From Gammaproteobacteria bacterium (GTDB lineage Bacteria > Pseudomonadota > Gammaproteobacteria > SZUA-229), in the NCBI GenBank assembly GCA_016744065.1, contig JADGFA010000003.1, positions 1-64,000 on the forward strand: a stretch of 64,000 nucleotides of DNA, in the 5' to 3' direction. This document shows, one piece after another, positions 13,904-23,117 of this stretch; positions within the stretch are counted from its first letter, which is position 1; each line of letters opens with the position of its first letter. Below the pieces are notes generated by a model, which ran no database searches, was not told where the DNA came from, and saw nothing but the letters and a program-made list of their open reading frames with translations. The position numbers and the translations under genes are program-made.

Positions 13904-15832
13904 TTAGTTCGTTTTAGTGTTTAAGGGGATTTGCATAATGGCATCTACGCCGCCACGCTTATTGTTTTCAAGTTTAAGGCTGCCATTATGAAATTGCATA
14001 ATGCCTATGCTGATAGATAAACCAAGGCCGCTTCCCTCGCCTACATTTTTAGTAGTAAAAAATGGATCGAATATTTTATCCTTGTTTGTATTATTGATAC
14101 CTGTTCCCTGGTCGGATACGGTTATATATATCTGCTGGTTTTCTATATGAGCACTAACAATTATTTTGTCATTCTGTTTGCTTGCATGAATGGCATTCAT
14201 TAGTAAATTCACTAAAACTTGTTGTAACTGGTTGCGGTCGCCACAAATTGCCAGGTCAGGGTGTTCATGTATTTTTAATTTTATATTAAATTTTTGTGCA
14301 TGAGCATGGGCCAGTAGTAAAGTGTCTTTTAGCCAGACATGTAAATCAAAATCAACATATTCTGGAGGTACTTGTCGTGCAAAGTTCAATATGCCTTTAA
14401 CAATTTTTTCTGCACGTAACGCTTCATTGCGCAGCCCCTGAATGTCTTCGGCCAGTTCATTGTTTTCTGCTGGCAGGTCGCGTTCAATCAATGTGGCATA
14501 GGATAAAATATTGTTGAGCGGATTATTAAGTTCATGACCTATCCCTGCGGCCATTTGGCCAATACTAGCAAGCTTTGCATTTTGTAGCATCATTTTTTCT
14601 GCGCTATCTCTTTCTTTTTCAGTTTGTTCCAGAGTGTCGACAAGATAGTGAAAAGACTGATCAAGTTGTTTTAATTCATCAGCGCCTTTTGTTGGTTTTT
14701 TAGAGAATGTTGATTCTCCATCGGCATAGCGTTTTAACAGATCAGCAAAAAGAGTGATGGGTTTGGCTATGTTTCGTGCACCTATATTTGCAAGCATTAA
14801 GCTGATTGCAAGGGCCAGGCCAGTAACTGCCAGTAAACCAAAACGAATGCGTTGAAAAGGTGCGGCGACATCATTATTATCTAATTGAACCATCATGATC
14901 CAGCTAACGAGCTGGTTGTTATAGGGGTAAAACTCCTGAAAATAATAACGCTGGTTATTCGTTTTATCTACGAAAGAGCCAAATCGTTGGGATTGCAGAT
15001 TTTCCCAGGACTGCTCTCCGAGTATTTTCTCAAGCTTGGTTTCTGGGTTAAGGGGCTGGCTAAACTTAATGCGTAGTTCATCGCTATAGAGGATAATGCC
15101 GTGGCGTTGAGGGGTGTCTGGATTATACTCGGCAACGGTTAATCTGATATTGTTGGTGCGGTGTATGGATTCAAGAATATGATCGAACTGGTCCCCCAGT
15201 GCCCGTGCAGTTAAAAAGCCTATAACCGTCTTATTGTCAAAAGAAACGGGTACAATGGAGTTCATGATAGATAATTCTTTACCACTGGTATAATCACGTT
15301 TGCTTAATGGTAGATTCCCATAAACCAGTTCATTTGCGCTGAGCTGCCACATCCAGCTTAAAAAACCAGTATCTACCAGTTCCTCCTCTGTTAGTGGTAA
15401 ATCAACAATGCCTTCAAAGTATGCGGGGATGAGTTTACCAAAGCGCACCTTGATCAGGGCGTGTCCGTCTATATCCAGTACTCGAACGGTATCGAGTCCG
15501 GGGACAGAATGCTGGAATCCGGCGAGAAAATTATTTAATTTATCTACTTCTTCAAAATAGTTAATATGTAGATCACCTTCTGCGGCTGTTTGTAAAACAG
15601 GTGCAAATTGTTTCATTGCAGGTGAGTTTGCCAGAGAGAGAATGACTTCCCTTTCATAAGTGAGCCGGAATTCCAGTTCTTTGGCGATATTTTCCATGTT
15701 GATATAGACATCATTATCAATGTTTTTAAGGTAAACCTGCTCGCTATAGGCGGTAATGCCCAGAATCAATGCCGTAAGTGGCAAAATGGTGGCGAGAGAA
15801 ACCCAGAGAAAAATGCTGCTTTTTAGACGCAT
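13904..15832 (-). CDS. Membrane sensor histidine kinase (NtrB-like partner)
   Basis: 642 aa. The first transmembrane helix is at ~8-28, then a large periplasmic sensor region (~30-310, Cache-like by size and layout), a second helix (~320-340), HAMP, then a HisKA domain with the phospho-histidine in GIGHELNNPLNNIL and an ATPase domain (NLLMNAIHASKQ, DQGTGI, GEGSGLGLSISIGI). The start at 15832 is preferred because the first membrane helix begins there; the longer frame adds 15 unlikely residues. It is followed 6 bp later by its response regulator. The periplasmic ligand is not predictable from sequence. Confidence 0.93.
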   Translation of the reverse strand: MRLKSSIFLWVSLATILPLTALILGITAYSEQVYLKNIDNDVYINMENIAKELEFRLTYEREVILSLANSPAMKQFAPVLQTAAEGDLHINYFEEVDKLNNFLAGFQHSVPGLDTVRVLDIDGHALIKVRFGKLIPAYFEGIVDLPLTEEELVDTGFLSWMWQLSANELVYGNLPLSKRDYTSGKELSIMNSIVPVSFDNKTVIGFLTARALGDQFDHILESIHRTNNIRLTVAEYNPDTPQRHGIILYSDELRIKFSQPLNPETKLEKILGEQSWENLQSQRFGSFVDKTNNQRYYFQEFYPYNNQLVSWIMMVQLDNNDVAAPFQRIRFGLLAVTGLALAISLMLANIGARNIAKPITLFADLLKRYADGESTFSKKPTKGADELKQLDQSFHYLVDTLEQTEKERDSAEKMMLQNAKLASIGQMAAGIGHELNNPLNNILSYATLIERDLPAENNELAEDIQGLRNEALRAEKIVKGILNFARQVPPEYVDFDLHVWLKDTLLLAHAHAQKFNIKLKIHEHPDLAICGDRNQLQQVLVNLLMNAIHASKQNDKIIVSAHIENQQIYITVSDQGTGINNTNKDKIFDPFFTTKNVGEGSGLGLSISIGIMQFHNGSLKLENNKRGGVDAIMQIPLNTKTN

Positions 15833-15876
15833 ATAATAGGATAATGTACCTGTTAAATATAACCGAGAGTATAGCA

Positions 15877-16008
15877 ATGGCTGTAATACGAATCAGTGCT
15901 TTATTTTTTATTATTCTGTTTATTTCAGGATTAAGTGGCTGTGGTAAAACGGGGCCCCTGTATTTACCCGATGAAGCAGCAACCAGTGCAGGCGATAAAA
16001 AATTGTAA
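15877..16008 (+). CDS. lptM: LPS-assembly lipoprotein LptM (YifL)
   Basis: 43 aa. The signal peptide ends in a lipobox (SGLSGC), followed by the invariant GKTGPLYLPDE segment of LptM. In E. coli this lipoprotein stabilises the LptD-LptE outer-membrane translocon. The short start at 15877 gives the normal length. It lies 70 bp upstream of lysA; lptM next to lysA/dapF is the usual gammaproteobacterial arrangement. It is divergent from the histidine kinase gene with only 44 bp between starts. Confidence 0.9.
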   Translation: MAVIRISALFFIILFISGLSGCGKTGPLYLPDEAATSAGDKKL

Positions 16009-16078
16009 AGTATGGTTTAAGTAAGTATATGCGGGCTTATTTTGCTCGTGTAATTATCTAAATGTTAAGAGTTATTGT

Positions 16079-17326
16079 ATGGATCATTTTGAATATAAAA
16101 ATAATCAGCTATTTGCTGAAGATATAAACCTGACTGAACTGGCCAGAGAGCATGGTACACCGGCGTATGTATATTCGCGGGCTACTTTTGAGCGGCATTG
16201 GCATGCCTTTGATAAAGCATTTGGTGAGCGCCCTCACCTGATTTGTTATGCGGTTAAAGCTAATTCAAATCTGGCAATTTTAAACCTGTTAGCCGGCCTG
16301 GGCTCAGGTTTTGACATTGTGTCTATTGGTGAACTGGAGCGTGTACTTAAGGCTGGTGGTGAGGCAACAAAAATTGTTTTCTCTGGTGTAGGTAAAAAGC
16401 CTGAAGAAATACGCAGAGCGCTTGACGTGGGTATTCGTTGTTTCAATGTCGAGTCTGAACCTGAGTTGCAGGTGATAAATGATATTGCTGCTGAAATGGG
16501 CAAGGTTGCACCCATATCGATACGGGTGAACCCTAATGTGGATGCAAAAACCCATCCTTATATTTCGACGGGCCTGAAAGAAAATAAATTTGGCATTGCG
16601 CATGAGCAGGCGTTGTCTGTATATCAGCGAGCGAAGGCAATGCAGAATATCGCTGTACACGGTATTGATTGCCATATTGGCTCTCAGTTGACTCAGATAG
16701 AGCCTTTTGTTGATGCATTAAAGCGTGTGCTGGAGCTGGTTGACCAGCTTAAAGGCGCGGGTATCGAGCTAAAGCATATAGATTTAGGCGGTGGATTAGG
16801 TATTCGCTACCAGAGCGAGGTTCCACCGCAACCGGCTGAGCAGATTAAGGCGCTATTGGAGGGATTAGGTAACAGGGATGTTGAGATTCTTATTGAGCCA
16901 GGTCGTGCTATTGCGGGTAATGCGGGCATATTATTGACAGAGGTTTTGTATTTGAAGCACTCAGAAGTGAAAAACTTTGCCATTATTGATGCGGCAATGA
17001 ACGATTTAATGCGACCCGCATTGTATAGCGCCTGGCAGGAAATAGTTTCTCTGCAACCCCGTGAGGGCGAGGCAAAACATTATGACCTGGTGGGTCCGGT
17101 TTGTGAAACGGGTGATTTTCTGGGTAAAGACCGAAAGCTTAATCTTCAGGCTGGGGATGTTCTGGCGGTTAAGTCTGCGGGTGCCTATGGGTTTAGCATG
17201 AGCTCGAATTATAACTCACGGCCCCGTGCGGTAGAGATTATTGTGGACGGGGCCAGGGCACATGTAGTGCGTCAGCGTGAGTCACTGGAACAGCTTTTTG
17301 AGGGTGAATCAATACTGCCTCAATAA
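16079..17326 (+). CDS. lysA: Diaminopimelate decarboxylase
   Basis: 415 aa, full length. A PLP-dependent fold-type III enzyme that converts meso-diaminopimelate to L-lysine. Lys60 in CYAVKANSN binds PLP. HIGSQL, IDLGGGLGI, the phosphate-binding EPGRAI and the catalytic-cysteine motif GPVCETGDF are all present. The last step of lysine synthesis thus sits beside lptM and near dapF (20363), the preceding step, although a rhodanese/sigma54 block has been inserted between them. In many relatives lysA and dapF are adjacent. Confidence 0.97.
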   Translation: MDHFEYKNNQLFAEDINLTELAREHGTPAYVYSRATFERHWHAFDKAFGERPHLICYAVKANSNLAILNLLAGLGSGFDIVSIGELERVLKAGGEATKIVFSGVGKKPEEIRRALDVGIRCFNVESEPELQVINDIAAEMGKVAPISIRVNPNVDAKTHPYISTGLKENKFGIAHEQALSVYQRAKAMQNIAVHGIDCHIGSQLTQIEPFVDALKRVLELVDQLKGAGIELKHIDLGGGLGIRYQSEVPPQPAEQIKALLEGLGNRDVEILIEPGRAIAGNAGILLTEVLYLKHSEVKNFAIIDAAMNDLMRPALYSAWQEIVSLQPREGEAKHYDLVGPVCETGDFLGKDRKLNLQAGDVLAVKSAGAYGFSMSSNYNSRPRAVEIIVDGARAHVVRQRESLEQLFEGESILPQ

Positions 17327-17455
17327 CAGATTGTTGGGGGTTAAAGGGCGTGTGTATGCCCTGCTCCTGTCCTTTTGATCGGACTAAAGGTGCGTATTTT
17401 TAAAGATATTTTCATAAAATATGCTATAAATTGCTAAGCGTATAAAATATGACAT

Positions 17456-17487
17456 TGACATGTCATTCGTCTTGAAGTGTCATGACA
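17456..17487 (+). promoter_or_regulatory. Upstream activator sites: two TGACA/TGTCA palindromes
   Basis: tgacatgtca (17456-17465) and tgtcatgaca (17478-17487) are perfect 10-bp palindromes whose starts are 22 bp apart, about two helical turns. They lie ~85-115 bp upstream of a sigma54 -24/-12 promoter, the normal position of enhancer sites. The second is repeated exactly inside the palindrome at 19958-19969 at the start of the sigma54 activator gene. This supports binding by that activator. Confidence 0.65.
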
Positions 17488-17570
17488 ATTTGAGTTTGTT
17501 AATATGGCTTTTATTTTCAAAAAAGTATAACTTATTGAAAGTATTCTCATTTTTTGTTTTTTTATGAATT

Positions 17571-17584
17571 GGCATAATGCCTGC
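17571..17584 (+). promoter_or_regulatory. Sigma54 (-24/-12) promoter
   Basis: ttggcataatgcctgcat has GG (17571-17572) and GC (17583-17584) separated by exactly 10 bp, in the TGGCAY-N5-TGCA context of RpoN promoters. It lies 50 bp upstream of the small-peptide gene and points toward it and the rhodanese gene. A sigma54 activator gene and palindromic upstream sites are adjacent. Confidence 0.75.
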
Positions 17585-17633
17585 ATCGGTTTTTTAGGGA
17601 AAATTTCCCATTTAAATTTTTTAGAGAAGCCAA

Positions 17634-17759
17634 ATGAAGTTACTATTTAAATCACTGCTGCTTATATTATTTCTAATGTCTTTTTACGCTCATGCTGATG
17701 AAGCTACAGAGAAAACGACAGATGAAACAACGGAAGAAGAAGAGCCAGAGTGCGATTAG
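17634..17759 (+). CDS. Small secreted acidic peptide (41 aa)
   Basis: MKLLFKSLLLILFLMSFYAH forms a clear signal peptide with cleavage expected after AHA (residue 21). The mature part is ~20 residues, very rich in Glu and Thr, and ends in ECD with a single cysteine. GAGAAG precedes the ATG. It sits between the sigma54 promoter and the periplasmic rhodanese gene (46 bp downstream), so the two are probably co-transcribed. It is not a recognised family. The lone Cys could carry sulfane sulfur or form a disulfide, which is speculation. The single-residue pattern of hydrophobic then acidic codons is consistent with a real gene. Confidence 0.6.
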   Translation: MKLLFKSLLLILFLMSFYAHADEATEKTTDETTEEEEPECD

Positions 17760-17805
17760 TAAATAAATAATATAAAATAAAAATAACCCACCGGAGTCAT
17801 AAATA

Positions 17806-18459
17806 ATGAATATGAAAACCCTTTTGTCTACTGCCGTTCTTGCATTAAGCATGTCGAGTACGGTTGCTATTGCAGGTGACTTAAAAGTTAAAATAACACG
17901 CGATATTGCCAGTGTTGATGTAATGCATAATGGTAAAAAAATTACTATTCAACGTAATCAAAATAATAAAAATACAGTTGATCCTCGCTTTGCTAAAACA
18001 TCACGTAACTGCCCTCCTTTTTGTATTAATCCAATTGTCTTAGCACCTGGTGTAGAAACATTAGGTGAAGTTGAAGTTCTGGATTATTTAAAGAAAATGT
18101 CTGATGGTGATAGTTCGATTTTGGTGATTGATTCACGTACACCGAACTGGGTTAAAGCCGGTACGATTCCAGGCGCTAAAAATATCCCATGGACTAAACT
18201 AAGTGTTAAAAAAGGTGCAGACCCTTTATCAATTGCGGAAATCGTAACGGAAGAATTTGGTGGTAAAGAGCTGGATAATGATAAATTTGATTATTCAAAT
18301 GCAAAAACACTGGTGATGTTTTGTAATGGTATGTGGTGTGGGCAGTCTCCAAACAATATCCGTACGCTGTTGAAAATGGGTTACCCAGCAAATAAAATTA
18401 AATGGTATCGTGGCGGCATGCAGAACTGGGAAAATCTTGGATTTACTACAGTTAAGTAA
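17806..18459 (+). CDS. Periplasmic rhodanese-domain protein
   Basis: 217 aa. Signal peptide (cleavage near AIAG, residue 24), an N-terminal region with a cysteine pair in RNCPPFCINP (Cys69, Cys73), then a rhodanese domain (~85-215). The latter has LVIDSRTPNWVKAGTIPGA and an active-site loop MFCNGMWCGQS containing Cys173 and a second Cys178. It probably transfers or accepts sulfane sulfur in the periplasm. Its promoter is sigma54-dependent, it follows the 41-aa peptide, and a strong terminator follows the stop codon. The doubled cysteines differ from plain thiosulfate sulfurtransferases. Confidence 0.88.
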   Translation: MNMKTLLSTAVLALSMSSTVAIAGDLKVKITRDIASVDVMHNGKKITIQRNQNNKNTVDPRFAKTSRNCPPFCINPIVLAPGVETLGEVEVLDYLKKMSDGDSSILVIDSRTPNWVKAGTIPGAKNIPWTKLSVKKGADPLSIAEIVTEEFGGKELDNDKFDYSNAKTLVMFCNGMWCGQSPNNIRTLLKMGYPANKIKWYRGGMQNWENLGFTTVK

Positions 18460-18482
18460 TTAGTTCGTTTCCTGAAAAAAAG

Positions 18483-18507
18483 CCCTGCACTTGCGGGGTT
18501 TTTTTTT
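18483..18507 (+). terminator. Intrinsic terminator after the rhodanese gene
   Basis: ccctgc pairs with gcgggg (18493-18498, one T-G pair) around a 4-nt loop, followed by nine T residues. It ends the peptide-rhodanese transcript 24 bp after the stop codon. Confidence 0.8.
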
Positions 18508-18632
18508 GGCTTATAAAAGTTAAATGCCTGTAGATAGCGAGTTGTAACAACATAAGCACACCCGTTTTTCTTTGGTGGTTATGGTTGTTTAGCAGGACAG
18601 TTTAGTACTGAATAAATAAAATAATTAATTTT

Positions 18633-19964
18633 TTAAGCATTTTTCAGGTGTCTATAGATGGTTCTCTCGCTTACGCCAAGCATTAATGCTGCCTGTGATC
18701 TGTGTCCACCGCATTTTTCTATAGCGGCAAAAACATCTTCTTTACTTAAGCGACTTGTGCCTGTGCGTTTTGTGGTTGCGTTACAGTGGAAAGACGTTTC
18801 TGTGATTGAAAAATTTTCATGCTCGTGTTCAAACACAAGAAAATCAGACATAATCGGAGACCCTGCAGAAAGAATAAGCGCACGTTCTATAATATTTTTT
18901 AGTTCACGAATATTGCCAGGGTATTCATAGCTTAATAGTTTTTCTATTACCTCAGGCGCAAGGGGAATTTGGGATTCGCCCTCTTCCATTTGCTTTAAAA
19001 ATGATTCAGCGAGTAATGGGATATCGCCTTTACGATTGCGTAAAGGTGGCAGATTTACTGGAAAGGCACAAAGCCGGTAATATAAATCTTCACGAAATGT
19101 TTTATCTTTAAGCATTTGTTGTGGTTCGCGATTAGTTGCTGCAATGATACGTACATCCACATTAATATAATCATTGCCACCCAGGCGTCGTATTGTGCCT
19201 GTTTCTAAAACACGCAGTAATTTAGTTTGTAGGTGTAAGGGTAATTCACCAATTTCATCAATAAAAAGAGTGCCTTTATCAGCCGCTTCAAATAAGCCGA
19301 TTTTGCGTTTATTGGCGCCAGTGAAAGCGCCCTTTTCGTGACCAAACAGTTCACTTTCAATTAAGTTTTCACCCAGTACGCCGCAGTCAACTACGATAAA
19401 ATCCTGTTGGGCTCGGCTTGAGTTCTGATGGACATAACGAGCGGCACAATCTTTACCTACGCCGGATTCACCAAGTAATAATACGGTAGATGAGGTGGGT
19501 GCTACTCGATATAAAATACTCATCAGACGAAGTGCTGCTTTTGATCTGCCAAGTAAAACCTGCTCGTTTTCAGGCTCGTCTTTTACGGGCTGAATAGACT
19601 CGCCCATGTACTGTACATTTCCATTATCATCGAAGATCGGTGCAGCGGAAAGCTGAACATGTTCTTCATGGTCGCAGTTGCAATGAATGTGCATAACAGA
19701 AGTGGGTTTACCGGTTTTTACGACTTCTTCAAGTGGGCAGTGTTCGCCATTTTGACTGCAGGGACGGTCTATACCGTGGGATACTTCATAGCAGTGTTTG
19801 CCTACGACATCATCCTGGCCGTAATGATTTCGGTATTTCTGGTTGGCTGCAACAATCTGAAATTGCCGATCAATAATTACAAATGGATCGGGAAATAGAC
19901 TAATTAAGGTTTCACAGCTTGGTTTTTTAGGTTCCTGGCTCACTATTATGAGATCCTGTGTCAT
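18633..19964 (-). CDS. PAS-containing sigma54-dependent activator
   Basis: 443 aa. An N-terminal PAS domain (~20-130) carries many cysteines ([35 protein letters not shown]), suggesting a redox, metal or sulfur signal. The central AAA+ domain has GESGVGKD, the GAFTGA loop and [16 protein letters not shown]-terminal Fis-type HTH ends [20 protein letters not shown]. It has no receiver domain, so it is controlled directly by its PAS ligand. The ATG at 19964 overlaps the palindrome at 19958-19969; a TTG 14 codons upstream is the alternative start. It converges with the rhodanese gene, its likely target. Confidence 0.92.
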   Translation of the reverse strand: MTQDLIIVSQEPKKPSCETLISLFPDPFVIIDRQFQIVAANQKYRNHYGQDDVVGKHCYEVSHGIDRPCSQNGEHCPLEEVVKTGKPTSVMHIHCNCDHEEHVQLSAAPIFDDNGNVQYMGESIQPVKDEPENEQVLLGRSKAALRLMSILYRVAPTSSTVLLLGESGVGKDCAARYVHQNSSRAQQDFIVVDCGVLGENLIESELFGHEKGAFTGANKRKIGLFEAADKGTLFIDEIGELPLHLQTKLLRVLETGTIRRLGGNDYINVDVRIIAATNREPQQMLKDKTFREDLYYRLCAFPVNLPPLRNRKGDIPLLAESFLKQMEEGESQIPLAPEVIEKLLSYEYPGNIRELKNIIERALILSAGSPIMSDFLVFEHEHENFSITETSFHCNATTKRTGTSRLSKEDVFAAIEKCGGHRSQAALMLGVSERTIYRHLKNA

Positions 19965-19969
19965 GACAC
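19958..19969. promoter_or_regulatory. Palindrome over the start of the sigma54 activator gene
   Basis: gtgtcatgacac is a perfect 12-bp palindrome containing the tgtcatgaca site found upstream of the rhodanese promoter. A further half-site (tatgaca) lies 4 bp away. It covers the ATG at 19964, so binding could repress the activator's own expression, or the true start may be the TTG further upstream. Confidence 0.55.
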
Positions 19970-20362
19970 TATATGACAATATGGCGTTAATTGTGACCAA
20001 TGTCAAAGTTTTGCTGTTGCCGTTTGTCGGCTTGTGGTTAATTGCGTGCAGTTAGATTTTTTATTTATTTAGGGCTAACCTGCATTTTCAGGGGCTTTAA
20101 CCCTGATAATGCCTATGAAATAGATTATAAATGTCATAAATCTGTTTTTTATAAATGTGTGCATTAAATATATAAATTAAGTTTGAGTCATTGCTTAAAT
20201 ACGGTGTTTTTTCAATATAAAACACAAAATTTAAGAGCTTTATTTGTTAAAGTGACTTTATCTTTTGATTTTAACTATTTTGATGGGTTAAGAGTGTAAA
20301 TGTTTTAACGAGAGCAGGGCATAACGGGATGGTTTATTTACCCAGCATGTTATGCTTCATCT
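19970..20362. other. AT-rich intergenic region before dapF
   Basis: This ~390-bp region lies between the divergent sigma54 activator and dapF. No gene, tRNA or riboswitch was recognised. Near its end gcataac (20319-20325) pairs with gttatgc (20349-20355), a hairpin ending 8 bp before the dapF ATG that could mask the ribosome binding region. The dapF start lacks an obvious Shine-Dalgarno sequence. Promoters for both flanking genes must lie here but none could be fixed with confidence. Confidence 0.5.
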
Positions 20363-21193
20363 ATGGAAATTAAATTCACTAAAATGCATGGCCTGGGTAA
20401 TGATTTTGTTGTTATTGATGGTATAAATCAGCACATTAGCCTGACAGCTGAGCAAATACGCTTTATTGCGGATCGTCGGTTTGGGGTGGGTTGTGATCAG
20501 CTTTTGCTGGTTGAGGAAGCGCAAACCAGTGAGGCTGAATTTCGTTATCGAATTTTTAATGCGGATGGCGGTGAAGTAGAGCAGTGTGGTAATGGTGCAC
20601 GATGCTTTGCCAAATTTGTCGTGGAAAACAAGCTTACAGAAAATAAGGAAATTCCAGTTGAAACCAGTAATGGCCTGATTGTGCTTGCACTGGAATCAAA
20701 TGGCGAGGTCACCGTTAATATGGGGGTGCCCAGTTTTAAGCCTGAGCGTTTGCCGTTTACTGCTGAAGCCCAGGCAACAGAATATATTTTGCAAACCCGT
20801 CTGGGGGATTTGAATATTGCTGCGGTTTCAATGGGAAATCCTCATGCGGTGCTTGAGGTAGCAAGTGTTGATGAAGCACCTGTAGAAACATTGGGGCCTG
20901 AGATTGAAAATCATCCGCGCTTTCCAGAAAGAGTCAATGTGGGTTTTATGCAGATTATGTCTTCTGACTCAATTCGGCTCAGAGTATATGAGCGAGGCGC
21001 TGCAGAGACTCTGGCTTGTGGTACAGGGGCCTGTGCTGCGGTGGCCGTTGGCAGGGCTCAGGGGAAATTAGCTGAAAGCGTAAAAGTCAGTTTACCCGGA
21101 GGCGAGCTTGTTATACGCTGGGGCGGAGAAAATGAACCGTTATTTATGACAGGGCCAGCAACCCATGTGTTTGAAGGAAGAATATCGCTGTGA
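20363..21193 (+). CDS. dapF: Diaminopimelate epimerase
   Basis: 276 aa, the family length. Converts LL- to meso-diaminopimelate for lysine and peptidoglycan, using two cysteines as acid and base: the first in VEQCGNGARCF, the second in ETLACGTGACAAV. The N-terminus KMHGLGNDFVVIDG and the GNPHAVLEV block are standard. It overlaps the next gene (DUF484), and xerC follows, the classical dapF-DUF484-xerC operon. The preceding step's product is used by LysA encoded upstream at 16079. Confidence 0.97.
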   Translation: MEIKFTKMHGLGNDFVVIDGINQHISLTAEQIRFIADRRFGVGCDQLLLVEEAQTSEAEFRYRIFNADGGEVEQCGNGARCFAKFVVENKLTENKEIPVETSNGLIVLALESNGEVTVNMGVPSFKPERLPFTAEAQATEYILQTRLGDLNIAAVSMGNPHAVLEVASVDEAPVETLGPEIENHPRFPERVNVGFMQIMSSDSIRLRVYERGAAETLACGTGACAAVAVGRAQGKLAESVKVSLPGGELVIRWGGENEPLFMTGPATHVFEGRISL

Positions 21194-21903
21194 CAAACCA
21201 GACTAATAATCAGATGGAAAAAACTGAAGAGATGGAATTGCCAGAAGAACAGCAGGTAGTTGATTACTTAATGGCAAACCCAGATTTTTTTCTACAGCAT
21301 TCTCCATTGTTAAATGATCTTGAGATTCCCCATGAGTCTGGTACGGCTGTGTCTCTGGTTGAGCGCCAGGTTTCGGTGTTGCGAGAGAAAAACCAGCATT
21401 TTGAAGAGAAGTTGCGTGATATGGTTGATGCGGTTCATGATAACCAGCGGTTACATGTCAGTTTGCATCGCTTAGCAGTTAATTTATTTGATGCAGATAG
21501 CCTGGATGATATTTTAGGTGTGGTTGATGATGAATTGCGCCATAAACTGGGAACTGATTTTGTTTATTTTCGTTTATATAGCGAAGGTATAACGAGTGAT
21601 GATGAGAGTTATACCTATGTTGAGAAGGATGATCAGGTATTGCAGGCATTTTCTGTTTTGATAGAAAAAAATCGCATACAGTGCGGTCATTTTAATCAGG
21701 AAGAAGTTGCTCAGTTATTTTTTGGTGATGCCCCAGAGGTAGCCTCAGCAGCTATTATTCCTGTTTTGATACCCGGTACTCGTGGCCTGATTATTTTAGG
21801 TAGCTGTGATGAGCAGCGTTATCATGCTGGTATGGGTACTGATTTTTTGCGTAGCCTGGCAGACCTTATTGGTGCAGCTATGCGCTCACAGCTTTTAAAA
21901 TAA
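21190..21903 (+). CDS. DUF484 family protein
   Basis: 237 aa. The N-terminal VVDYLMANPDFFLQHSPLL motif, then SLVERQVSVLREKN (a coiled segment) and a C-terminal GAF-like domain mark DUF484. Its function is not established; it is nearly always between dapF and xerC. The GTG start at 21190 overlaps the dapF stop codon (GTGA), giving translational coupling. An in-frame ATG at 21214 is an alternative. It is cytoplasmic, with no membrane segment. Confidence 0.9.
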   Translation: MTNQTNNQMEKTEEMELPEEQQVVDYLMANPDFFLQHSPLLNDLEIPHESGTAVSLVERQVSVLREKNQHFEEKLRDMVDAVHDNQRLHVSLHRLAVNLFDADSLDDILGVVDDELRHKLGTDFVYFRLYSEGITSDDESYTYVEKDDQVLQAFSVLIEKNRIQCGHFNQEEVAQLFFGDAPEVASAAIIPVLIPGTRGLIILGSCDEQRYHAGMGTDFLRSLADLIGAAMRSQLLK

Positions 21904-22108
21904 TCCTGCGGACTATAATAGTTCGTTAAAGGGCGTGCTTTTAAGTTGCGATAGCTTCTCTGAATTTAGTCTGTACTTAAGTTTGCATTGCGGCGTTGAT
22001 TAGCACAGCTAGAATATGAAAATAATATTTTTTAATATTGGTATTGCATCAGTCGTTATATTTCCAGAGGCATGTTTCAGTGCTTAACTGAATGTCAGGT
22101 TTAATAGA

Positions 22109-23035
22109 ATGTCACAGCAGCCCACTCCATTTCAAAATGATTTAAGACTTTTCTATCAGTTTTTACAGTCAGAGAAGCAGTTTTCACCTCATACGGTTAA
22201 AAACTACCAGCGAGATATTACTCGATTTATGCTGTTTCTTGATGATCAGGATGTGCTCGCCTGGAATGTTATTGATGAGCAGCATATTCGTCAATTTGTA
22301 AGTCAGGTTCATCGGCAGGGCTTAGGCGGTAAAAGTATTCAGAGGCTATTGAGTGCATTAAGACGTTTATTTCGTTTTTTATTAACAAATGGCTGTATCG
22401 TTAATAACCCGGCAGCTCATGTGATGGCGCCGAAATCAGAGCATAAGTTGCCCGATGTTATGCATCCACAACAAATAGAGCACATGTTGCTTGCGCCTGA
22501 CGAGGGTGTTCTGAATGAAAACCCATTGATAGTTCGAGATTATGCGGTGCTTGAATTACTTTATGCGGGTGGTTTGCGTCTATCTGAATTAATAGGCCTG
22601 AATATATCTGATATTAACTGGCAGTCAAAACAGTTAAGGGTGTTAGGTAAGGGAGATAAGGAGCGTCTGTGTCATTTTGGTAAGCAAGCAGCATTAATGC
22701 TAGAAAAATGGCTTAAATGTCGAGAATTGTTGATAAAAACAAGTGAAAAAGCGCTATTTGTTAGTAAGCGAGGTACACGTTTAAGTGCGTCGAGTATTCG
22801 TGTGCGCATTCAGAAGCTGTGTCGTGAAAAAGGCATAAATCAGCGCGTGTATCCTCATTTGATGCGCCATTCATTTGCTTCGCACATGTTAGAGTCTTCT
22901 CAGGATTTGCGTGCTGTGCAGGAGTTGCTTGGGCATGCACATTTAAAAACCACACAAATTTATACTCACCTGGATTTTCAGCAATTGTCTAAAACCTACG
23001 ATGCGGCACATCCACGGGCACAAAAGAAAAAATAG
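22109..23035 (+). CDS. xerC: Tyrosine recombinase XerC
   Basis: 308 aa. An N-terminal core-binding domain (SPHTVKNYQRDITRF, QRLLSALRRLFRFL) and a catalytic domain with the conserved residues in YAGGLRLSELIGL (Arg), the Lys in LGKGDKERLCHFG, HLMRHSFASHML (His, Arg), GHAHLKTTQIYTH (His) and the tyrosine nucleophile in that last motif. XerC with XerD resolves chromosome dimers at dif. It is in the standard dapF-DUF484-xerC order, though 205 bp separate it from DUF484. It is a housekeeping recombinase and unrelated to the integron remnant at 5108. Confidence 0.95.
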   Translation: MSQQPTPFQNDLRLFYQFLQSEKQFSPHTVKNYQRDITRFMLFLDDQDVLAWNVIDEQHIRQFVSQVHRQGLGGKSIQRLLSALRRLFRFLLTNGCIVNNPAAHVMAPKSEHKLPDVMHPQQIEHMLLAPDEGVLNENPLIVRDYAVLELLYAGGLRLSELIGLNISDINWQSKQLRVLGKGDKERLCHFGKQAALMLEKWLKCRELLIKTSEKALFVSKRGTRLSASSIRVRIQKLCREKGINQRVYPHLMRHSFASHMLESSQDLRAVQELLGHAHLKTTQIYTHLDFQQLSKTYDAAHPRAQKKK

Positions 23036-23117
23036 ATTTTCAGGCGCTTTACACTTGAAAATTTCCCCTGTTAACCTCATCTTACCTGTCTTGCTTTTAT
23101 CTTGATGGGAGTTTGTT

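Noticed and set aside
22109..23035. XerC as the integron or phage integrase
   Set aside because: It is in the standard dapF-DUF484-xerC operon, has all catalytic residues and lacks the IntI-specific insertion, so it is the housekeeping recombinase.
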